This document shows, one piece after another, positions 57,057-64,000 of a stretch of 64,000 nt of DNA. Source of the DNA: Geitlerinema sp. S16. Its GTDB lineage: Bacteria; Cyanobacteriota; Cyanobacteriia; Cyanobacteriales; Geitlerinemataceae. The DNA lies in contig JAABST010000001.1 of the NCBI GenBank assembly GCA_011390275.1, positions 1 through 64,000 of the forward strand, read 5' to 3'. The notes beneath the pieces were generated by a model. It had not been told where the DNA came from, ran no database searches, and saw only the letters and a program-made list of their open reading frames with translations. The translations under genes were made by a program, and so were the position numbers. The number at the start of each line of letters is the position of its first letter. The stretch's first letter is position 1.

Positions 57057-57314
57057 ATGGCAAACCCTACGGGTGACATCTTCCTCGCGCGGACGGAAGA
57101 ACAAAAGCGATTTCGCGAAATTTTGCACGAGCTGATCGGCTCGCGGTTGGCGCGATCGCTGCCGACGTTGAACAAGCTGGCAAAACGCTTGCAATCGGAA
57201 CCAGAACCGGAGCCGACAGAGCCGTTTATCTGTGTATATAACAATATTGCTCGACTATTATTTGATTTAGGAAAGCCAAATGATTCAATCAGAAACTATC
57301 GAGAATCTATATAG
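57057..57314 (+). pseudogene. Internally deleted STAND (NB-ARC/NACHT) NTPase remnant
   Basis: 85 residues. The N-terminal half (DIFLARTEEQKRFREILHELIGSRLARSLPTL...) has the form of the region before the P-loop in cyanobacterial STAND NTPases. The frame then moves directly from TEPFICVYN into a tetratricopeptide-like unit, YNNIARLLFDLGKPNDSIRNYRESI, and stops. The whole ATPase core and most repeats appear to be missing, as in an in-frame deletion that joined the two ends. Alternatively it is a short protein in its own right. Family resemblance is from memory, so certainty is moderate. Confidence 0.5.
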
Positions 57315-57447
57315 CGGTTTCAGTAGGTATGAGTAACAGCTTGAGTCAAGCCAACTCATGTAATGTAAAAAACGATCGCCCCAGATGATTCAACGACGAT
57401 TCACGCCATACTAAAGAAAAATCGCCCCGTAAATTTACGGTTAACTC

Positions 57448-57960
57448 ATGGGACTCTTCGACCTCGTATCCAAAGCCGTTAGCGACCCCAATCTACAAGC
57501 CAGCGTCGGCCAAATCGGCGGCATTGTGAACGGCCTTCAGCAGGTACAACAAGCAAAAAACCTGGACAGTGATAGCACCAACACACTTCTGTCTCTGGTT
57601 GGAACGCAAGTGCGATCGTCGTTGAAACAAAAACAAGAAAACGGCACAGACGTATCCAATTTGCTCGAAAAATTTAGCGGTACGGCCAGCAATGCCGCTG
57701 CCGTCTCCGCCCTGTTCTCCGGCTCGCAACAACAGCAACTGATCGAGCTGGCAGCAGCTAAAACCGGCATCGACGCCAGCACGATCCAATCGATGTTGCC
57801 GACTCTTGTACCTTTGGTATTGAATTTCTTGCAAACCGGCAAAAGCACAGGCGGTGGCGAGAGCAAGAATCCCGTGCTGTCGGGTTTCCTCGATGCCGAT
57901 GGCGATGGTGACGTTGATATTGCCGATGCAATGATGCTCGCCGGTAAATTCAAGGGCTAA
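57448..57960 (+). CDS. DUF937-like protein with C-terminal calcium-loop (dockerin/EF-hand type)
   Basis: 170 residues. The main part is helical and small-residue rich (SVGQIGGIVNGLQQVQQAKN...TNTLLSLVGTQVRSSLKQKQ), as in DUF937 proteins. The C-terminus has DADGDGDVDIADAMMLAGKFKG, where aspartates at every second position match a single EF-hand/dockerin calcium loop. No signal peptide or membrane segment. Role unknown. It precedes the Rrf2 regulator on the same strand, 113 bp apart. Confidence 0.72.
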   Translation: MGLFDLVSKAVSDPNLQASVGQIGGIVNGLQQVQQAKNLDSDSTNTLLSLVGTQVRSSLKQKQENGTDVSNLLEKFSGTASNAAAVSALFSGSQQQQLIELAAAKTGIDASTIQSMLPTLVPLVLNFLQTGKSTGGGESKNPVLSGFLDADGDGDVDIADAMMLAGKFKG

Positions 57961-58073
57961 TTTAAACGCTAATTAATTTAATTTAAGAGCTAATTTAAGA
58001 GTTCATGCCGCGATCGGCTTCGGTCTGGTTTGATGTCACGCTAAAAGCGTTATCTCGCGTTCAGGATCACGGA

Positions 58074-58517
58074 ATGCAACTGAAAACCCGTAGCCGGTAT
58101 AGCATCAAAGCGCTACTCGAACTCAGCTTACAGGCCGATCGTGCGCCGCTATCCGTCCGCACGATCGCCGATCGCCAAGACATCCCCGCCCCTTATCTCG
58201 AAAAGCTACTGATCGCCCTGCGCCACGCCAAAATCGTCGAATCCGTGCGCGGCGTACACGGCGGCTATCGTCTCGCGCGATCGCCCGCATCAATCTTGCT
58301 CGGGCAAGTCCTCGAAGCCGTTGGCGAAACCCTAGACCTACCCGCACCGCGCCGCGATCAGCCCGAACGCGCCGAAGATTGGGCGATCGCCTGTCTACAC
58401 CGCCGATTACGTCGTAAACTCGACGAAGCGCTCTATACCGTGTCGCTCGAAGAGCTTTACTACGATTTACGCAGTTGGCAAGCCGCCCAAGGCGATCTCG
58501 GAAATTTTCTGGTTTAG
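58074..58517 (+). CDS. Rrf2-family transcriptional regulator
   Basis: 147 residues from ATG 58074, giving [20 protein letters not shown], where Rrf2 proteins usually begin; ATG 58005 adds a tail without homology. The winged helix continues as [44 protein letters not shown]. The three Cys that bind [2Fe-2S] in IscR are absent; only one Cys ([10 protein letters not shown]) is present, so it is unlikely to hold an IscR-like cluster. The targets are not evident. pyrR follows 35 bp downstream on the same strand. Confidence 0.88.
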   Translation: MQLKTRSRYSIKALLELSLQADRAPLSVRTIADRQDIPAPYLEKLLIALRHAKIVESVRGVHGGYRLARSPASILLGQVLEAVGETLDLPAPRRDQPERAEDWAIACLHRRLRRKLDEALYTVSLEELYYDLRSWQAAQGDLGNFLV

Positions 58518-58552
58518 CGATTCCCTCTCGTTTCACCGCACTCGGTTCGATC

Positions 58553-59089
58553 ATGAAAGTCGTCGAAATTTTGTCCGCTGAAGAGATCAATCGCACCCTG
58601 GTTCGATTAGCCTCGCAAATCCTCGAAGCCGCAGGCGAACCCGATCGCCTCGCCCTACTTGGGATTCATACGCGCGGCGTGCCGATGGCGCAGATGATCG
58701 CCGATCGCATTAAAACCCTCGAAAACATCGACGTTCCCGTCGGCGCGATCGACATCACGTTTTATCGCGACGACCTCGATCGCATCGGGATGCGCACCCC
58801 CGAAAAAACCGACATCCCCTTCGACCTTAACGATCGTCGCGTCATCCTCATCGACGACGTGATCTACACCGGTCGCACCATCCGCGCCGCCCTCAATGCC
58901 GTTCACGAATACGGACGCCCCGAACTCGTCTGGCTCGCCGTCTTGGTCGATCGAGGCCACCGTCAACTCCCCATTCATCCCAACTTCACCGGTAAACACC
59001 TCCCCACCGCCAAGGACGAAAAAGTCAAAGTTTACGTTCAAGATCTAGACGGGCGCGACGGCGTTGAGCTGATTTCACCTCAGATTTAA
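58553..59089 (+). CDS. pyrR: Bifunctional pyr operon regulator/uracil phosphoribosyltransferase PyrR
   Basis: 178 residues from ATG 58553, the usual start ([16 protein letters not shown]). The PRPP-binding loop is [13 protein letters not shown]. Other PyrR blocks are [14 protein letters not shown] and [15 protein letters not shown]. In Firmicutes PyrR binds pyr mRNA and attenuates transcription. In cyanobacteria the RNA target is not established, and no pyr gene follows here. The frame is open further upstream, overlapping the Rrf2 gene, but the start chosen fits the family. Confidence 0.92.
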   Translation: MKVVEILSAEEINRTLVRLASQILEAAGEPDRLALLGIHTRGVPMAQMIADRIKTLENIDVPVGAIDITFYRDDLDRIGMRTPEKTDIPFDLNDRRVILIDDVIYTGRTIRAALNAVHEYGRPELVWLAVLVDRGHRQLPIHPNFTGKHLPTAKDEKVKVYVQDLDGRDGVELISPQI

Positions 59090-59196
59090 TCAGATTTAAG
59101 TTGCTCGTCAGCCCCAGACCACAACGCTTGCACCGAAAGAACTGATATATTCCGAAAGCTGCTCTCGATTCGTTCGCGTATTCGCTCATCGCCTTC

Positions 59197-59700
59197 ATGA
59201 TTTTGTCTCGCCTGCGCAACCGCTGGTTTTGGTCGATCGCCCTACTGGGAATCATCCTCGACCACCTCGCCAAATTTTGGATTTCCACCACCTTCGAGCT
59301 GTACGACAGCCGACCCCTGATCGATGGCGTGTTTCACTTCACCTACGTCACCAACGACGGTGCCGCCTTTAGCCTCTTTGCCGGAAGCGATTGGCTCAAG
59401 TGGCTCTCACTGCTCGTCAGTGCCGGTTTGGTCTATTTCGGCTTAAAGACAAAACGGTTACGCCGCCTGGAGCAAATCGCCTATGGCGCGATTCTCGGCG
59501 GTGCGATCGGAAACGGTATCGATCGCTTTAGAACTGGCGAAGTTGTCGATTTTCTTGATTTTCGCTTGATCAACTTTCCCATTTTTAATATTGCCGATAT
59601 CTGCATTAATATCGGTATCTTTTGTCTATTATTGATTGCGATCGATCCTCCTCAACTTAAGCAATTTCACACCTCACAAAAATCAGATCCTAAGCATTAG
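59197..59700 (+). CDS. lspA: Lipoprotein signal peptidase
   Basis: 167 residues, four membrane helices. Catalytic aspartates D109 (GNGIDRFR) and D134 (FNIADICIN) are present, with the conserved D22 (ILDHLAKFW) and N53 (TNDGAAFSL). LspA cleaves the signal peptide of diacylglyceryl prolipoproteins. The usual neighbour bioY is not seen. A bidirectional terminator separates it from the convergent RpaB-like gene. Confidence 0.95.
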   Translation: MILSRLRNRWFWSIALLGIILDHLAKFWISTTFELYDSRPLIDGVFHFTYVTNDGAAFSLFAGSDWLKWLSLLVSAGLVYFGLKTKRLRRLEQIAYGAILGGAIGNGIDRFRTGEVVDFLDFRLINFPIFNIADICINIGIFCLLLIAIDPPQLKQFHTSQKSDPKH

Positions 59701-59717
59701 AAAATAATTTGAATAAA

Positions 59718-59749
59718 AAAACTGTCGTTCATCTTTGAACGACAGTTTT
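59718..59749. terminator. Bidirectional terminator between lspA and the RpaB-like gene
   Basis: AAACTGTCGTTCA and its exact complement TGAACGACAGTTT over a 4-nt loop, with A-run before and T-run after. It can serve both convergent genes. Confidence 0.85.
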
Positions 59750-59802
59750 AGTCGAAGAGTTTGTTCAAATTATTTGATCAAACAAAAAGGTATTACGTAA
59801 TT

Positions 59803-60552
59803 TTAAGCGCCCATCGCTTCTTGAAGTTTCGTATAGCGTTGAGCCACATAACCAAAGCCACGAATGGTAATGATTAATTCTGGGTTTTTCGGGTCATCTT
59901 CAATCTTCGATCGCAGACGTGCCACATACACATCAATCACTCGCAAATCAGACTGACGACTCGGTGCATACCCCCACAACTGCTCTAAAATATCCGCCCG
60001 AGACACCGCCTCGCCCGCTTGTTCAAACAACAATTCAAGCAGCTTAAATTCGGTGTACGTCAACCAAATCCTGGTGTCATTTTTGTAAACCTGCTGACGA
60101 TTTGTATCGATTTGCAATTGACCCACACGCATCGTTCCCGGCGGGGTACTCGACAGCGATGACGCATCTTTCGTACGGCGCAAAATGGTTGCAATTCGAG
60201 CCTCTAGCTCACGCGGCGAAAACGGCTTGGTGATGTAATCATCCGCCCCCGCTTCAAGCCCCATAATCCGCTCTTTAATTTCAGATAGTGCCGACAACAT
60301 GATGATCGGGATACGGTGGCGATCGCGCAATTGACGACATACCTCATAACCGCTCATGTCCGGCAACATAACGTCAAGGACAACGAGGTCAGGGGTTTTA
60401 TGTTCAGCCATTTCAAGGGCTGTCATACCGTCGTTAGCTGTCAAGGCACTGTAGCCCGCCATCGGCAAGCGGATTTCGAGCATTTGACAGACAGCACGAT
60501 CGTCATCGACGACGAGGATCGTTTCCTTTCCTTTTTTTAAGGTTTTGCTCAT
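59803..60552 (-). CDS. OmpR-family response regulator, RpaB/Ycf27-like
   Basis: 249 residues. Receiver with DDD at 16-18, phospho-acceptor D60 (VVLDVMLPDMSGY) and K in ITKPFSPREL. OmpR-type winged helix (IDTNRQQVYKNDTRIWLTYTEFKLLELLF...WGYAPSRQSDLRVIDVYVARLRSKIEDDPKNPELIITIRGFGY). The D-R-V/I-x-D-V...R-L-R-x-K-x-E-D-D-P-x-N-P-E-L-I pattern is closest to RpaB rather than RpaA, although the receiver is divergent, so a paralogue is possible. RpaB controls high-light genes with NblS, which is encoded about 20 kb away here. An HLR1-like site lies upstream (60678). Confidence 0.82.
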   Translation of the reverse strand: MSKTLKKGKETILVVDDDRAVCQMLEIRLPMAGYSALTANDGMTALEMAEHKTPDLVVLDVMLPDMSGYEVCRQLRDRHRIPIIMLSALSEIKERIMGLEAGADDYITKPFSPRELEARIATILRRTKDASSLSSTPPGTMRVGQLQIDTNRQQVYKNDTRIWLTYTEFKLLELLFEQAGEAVSRADILEQLWGYAPSRQSDLRVIDVYVARLRSKIEDDPKNPELIITIRGFGYVAQRYTKLQEAMGA

Positions 60553-60677
60553 TTCCGCAGAGGATTTAGGGCTTTTCTAAAATGGTTTGAGAACCGACCG
60601 AAATTAAATATTACGTGGGTGGAGCAGTCAAAAATATTTACGCTTTCACCCTATAGGTAAACATGAATGTTTTTAGG

Positions 60678-60695
60678 AATGTTACCATTTGTAAC
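60678..60695 (-). promoter_or_regulatory. HLR1-like site upstream of the RpaB-like gene
   Basis: On the minus strand GTTACAAA-TG-GTAACATT, matching the HLR1 consensus of two (G/T)TTACA(T/A)(T/A) octamers 2 bp apart with a single mismatch. It lies about 125 nt before the ATG. HLR1 is the binding site of RpaB, so autoregulation is possible. Confidence 0.5.
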
Positions 60696-60902
60696 GCATT
60701 GCGTCAAGTCGATAATAACATCAAAGCCTAACCCCATCGATATAACTAAGGATTTAGTGGGTTTATTCGAGATTAAATCTTCTTTATTATGTTGTCGTCC
60801 TAGCCTCTTTAAATAGATTTGCTGGCGGTGTGTTTCCCATTAGCAAAATTGGTGCAAGCAATGGGGAGACGAAGGATATCATGGCAATATAGTGAGTCCA
60901 TA

Positions 60903-60944
60903 AAAAGAAGGAGGGCGTTGCGGGTTTAGCAACGTCCTCCTTCC
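60903..60944 (-). terminator. Intrinsic terminator of petH
   Basis: AAGGAGG(G/A)CGTTGC pairs with GCAACGTCCTCCTT across GGGTTTA. On the minus strand it is followed by CTTTTTA, a weak T-run. Apart from this hairpin and the HLR1 site, 60553-61011 shows nothing. Confidence 0.7.
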
Positions 60945-61011
60945 TTTATAGAGTCGCTAGATTGATGACCTGGAAAACTTATGCTCAAGTCATGCTCAAG
61001 CCATACGCGAC

Positions 61012-62214
<1,203 letters not shown>

Positions 62215-62473
62215 TTATCAGAACCCTAGTTAACTGTTCGCTGCGACGATTCCGAGTGGGCGGTAATCTTGGAGTTTGGTTACGTGTAGCCTTACGCCAG
62301 CACAGCTTACAGTCACTTATTCTACGGGCGTGTGTATGAATAACCAAGCTGAGACGATCGTCAGGCGATCGCATTCGCGGGTGTGATGCGATCGATCACA
62401 AGTCGTGATGGAGGACTTGCGATCAGTCGCAACATTTAGGAATTTAGCGTTTGATTTTATGGACGCTCAATGC

Positions 62474-62725
62474 TTACGCATCGTTAGACGCGGCAAACGA
62501 GGCCGCCGGATGAATGGCGACAATTTTGCCGCCGAGGCGCAGGATGCGCTGCATCTCTTGGTTCATACGGCTGTAGGAAACGGAGATGAACGATCGACCG
62601 ACTTTACGGATTGCGTCGGCGTTGACACCGGCAACGGATTTATTGCCGAGTCCTTCGACTTCGTAGACAAACATGCGGTTATCGTAGGTGCTGGCGCTGG
62701 TGCTAGCCGTGTTGAGGTTAAGCAT
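62474..62725 (-). CDS. cpcD: Phycobilisome rod-capping linker CpcD
   Basis: 83 residues. [52 protein letters not shown] form a single CpcD domain. CpcD caps the phycocyanin rod. The gene is not in a cpc operon here; it lies directly upstream of petH. It is very similar to the linker domain of petH, and both genes share a CTGATAAAAA motif before the ATG. Tandem duplication is likely. A role as regulator of FNR attachment is also possible. Confidence 0.9.
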   Translation of the reverse strand: MLNLNTASTSASTYDNRMFVYEVEGLGNKSVAGVNADAIRKVGRSFISVSYSRMNQEMQRILRLGGKIVAIHPAASFAASNDA

Positions 62726-62925
62726 AATTACAGATTTTTATCAGGATTGTTGTGGCAGATGACGGCTGTGACGGTGTTGGTCGTGCCTTAACAGTTCCAC
62801 GATCGTCAAGCAGGCCGCGCGATCGCGTCCTGTGCAGCGTCTAGCCCCTCATTTTAAAGCGGTACGTCTCGATCTCCGGTATTGTGAAGAACTGAGAAGA
62901 TTGGGACAAAGCTGAATTATTTATC

Positions 62926-63636
62926 ATGATCACCTGGTTGACCCCGAGCCATTTTGTGATGGCCGGTTTACTCCTCGGTTTTGCGATCGCCCATAGCGGC
63001 CTTGCGGCGTTGCGTCCCTGGGGTGAGGGAAAAATTGGCGCTCGACTGTATCGCGTCTTATTTGCCCTCGTTAGCGTCCCTTTTGCGACGATTTTGATCA
63101 TCTATTTCTTCAACCATCGTTACGATGGGGCGCAGCTCTGGATGGTGCAAGGCGTTCCCGGCGTGCAGCCTTTTGTCTGGATTGCCTCGTTTATTTCGTT
63201 TCTCTTCCTCTATCCCGCGACGTTTAATCTGCTGGAAGTGGCCGCCGTTGCCAAGCCCCAGGTGCATCTCTACGAAACGGGGATCATGCGAATTACGCGC
63301 CATCCACAGATGGTCGGCCAGGTGATCTGGTGTGTCGCGCACACCCTGTGGTTAGGGACTTCGTTTACGCTGCTGACATCGATCGGATTGATCCTGCACC
63401 ATGGGTTTGCGGTGTGGCATGGCGATCGACGCCTGACAAAGCGTTTCGGCGATGCCTTTGCCGTGGTGAAAGCGCGAACATCAATTTTGCCGTTTGCCGC
63501 GATCGTCCGTGGCCAGCAAACCCTTGTCTGGTCGGAATTTCTGCGTCCGGCCTATGTTGGAGTGACGGCCTTTGTTCTCGGCTTTTGGTGGGCGCACCCG
63601 CTACTAATGCGAGCAACGAGCCGCGTCCCTTGGTAG
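62926..63636 (+). CDS. NnrU-family membrane protein, probable 15-cis-zeta-carotene isomerase (Z-ISO)
   Basis: 236 residues, six or so hydrophobic segments. It has the NnrU/Z-ISO blocks LLGFAIAHSGLAALRP and MRITRHPQMVGQVIWCVAHTLWLG, with histidines that may bind heme. Plant Z-ISO and cyanobacterial relatives isomerise the 15-cis bond of zeta-carotene. Since crtH also lies in this window, both cis-trans steps are represented, though the genes are 55 kb apart. Denitrification genes, which NnrU is named for, are absent. The function is inferred from cyanobacterial context. Confidence 0.8.
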   Translation: MITWLTPSHFVMAGLLLGFAIAHSGLAALRPWGEGKIGARLYRVLFALVSVPFATILIIYFFNHRYDGAQLWMVQGVPGVQPFVWIASFISFLFLYPATFNLLEVAAVAKPQVHLYETGIMRITRHPQMVGQVIWCVAHTLWLGTSFTLLTSIGLILHHGFAVWHGDRRLTKRFGDAFAVVKARTSILPFAAIVRGQQTLVWSEFLRPAYVGVTAFVLGFWWAHPLLMRATSRVPW

Positions 63637-63681
63637 CGTGATCCCATAGAATAAAAGGAAGATTTATAACCCTTTAAATTC

Positions 63682-64000
63682 ATGATGTCATCGGTCAATG
63701 AGCATGATTTCAGACAACTCCTATTAACCTCACGCAGTCCAATTCTCGTTAATTTTTGGGCGCCCTGGTGCGGGATCTGTCGCCAGATTCATCCGCTACT
63801 CGAACGATTTGAAGCTCAAGCGGCGGGGCGTATTCGCCTGGTCGATATTAACGCAGATGCGAGTCTGCAACTGGCCAGCGAATACCGCCTATCGGCGCTC
63901 CCCACCTTACTGCTGATCGATAACAGTCAGGTCGTCCGTCGCTGGGAAGGTTTCCAAGGGCGTGAACCGCTCACCCGCGCCCTGGAAGAGGTTGCCGTGC
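63682..64000 (+). CDS. Thioredoxin-family protein (3' end beyond the window)
   Basis: Partial: 106 codons to the window edge with no stop yet. The active site is W-C-G-I-C-R instead of the canonical W-C-G-P-C-K. The cis-proline motif is ALPTLLLI. The rest matches a short thioredoxin (PILVNFWAPWCG, VDINADASLQLASEYRLSA). It reduces disulfides in target proteins; cyanobacteria use several types. The start may be either of two adjacent ATGs (63682 or 63685). Confidence 0.85.
   Translation, partial: MMSSVNEHDFRQLLLTSRSPILVNFWAPWCGICRQIHPLLERFEAQAAGRIRLVDINADASLQLASEYRLSALPTLLLIDNSQVVRRWEGFQGREPLTRALEEVAV

Overview
The window comes from a cyanobacterial chromosome. Evidence: a petH gene whose product carries an N-terminal phycobilisome (CpcD-like) domain, next to a stand-alone cpcD; an ndhF fragment; crtH and a Z-ISO/NnrU-type carotene isomerase; menE (phylloquinone); ictB; nblS and an RpaB-like regulator; dapL; and very frequent CGATCG/GCGATCGC (HIP1-type) octamers. 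Coding density is normal and genes lie on both strands. I recognise no phage, plasmid or CRISPR region.

Layout. 0-9 kb: a truncated ndhF fragment at the left edge, an M48 peptidase, an aldehyde dehydrogenase, an antiporter-UspA fusion, tRNA-Ser(UGA), menE, HU and crtH. 9-14 kb: an orphan TnpB element beside queC, a CPBP protease, a cluster of small mobile elements and a His-rich secreted protein. 14-25 kb: a 1719-residue hybrid histidine kinase with a candidate DXCF cyanobacteriochrome GAF domain, RNase Z, a SpoIID-like protein, an EVE protein and a PEP-CTERM protein. 25-34 kb: a class I lysyl-tRNA synthetase, then an all-minus-strand partner-switching locus: STAS protein, anti-sigma-like kinase, an ammonium-transporter/PAS/PP2C fusion, a second PP2C with a CBS-like input region, and a LuxR-type response regulator. 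34-44 kb: [2Fe-2S] protein, CIRCE-controlled groESL, ictB, nblS, minC, an orphan ParA and a zinc peptidase. 44-53 kb: rimP-nusA-rnpM(ylxR)-infB, era, a VTE6-like kinase and dapL. 53-64 kb: a stand-alone vMAP-type HTH protein, an RTX/tandem-repeat metalloprotease, a decayed STAND NTPase, a DUF937 protein, an Rrf2 regulator, pyrR, lspA, an RpaB-like regulator, petH, cpcD, a Z-ISO-like gene and a partial thioredoxin.

Most unusual system: 27.2-33.5 kb. A membrane Amt domain with both pore histidines is joined in one polypeptide to a PAS domain and a SpoIIE-type PP2C phosphatase. Its stop overlaps (ATGA) the start of an anti-sigma-type kinase gene, and a STAS antagonist follows. The architecture suggests that ammonium binding or transport sets the phosphorylation state of the STAS protein. 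This is inference from domains and gene order.

Small mobile DNA is plentiful. There are five copies of a roughly 125-bp MITE with about 20-bp terminal repeats at TA sites, two copies of a TATAGC-ended MITE (one with a nested palindrome), one 143-bp MITE with a 10-bp target duplication, and three copies of a 32-bp palindrome. Several touch genes: two MITE copies supply stop codons and one splits a small Cys-rich reading frame.
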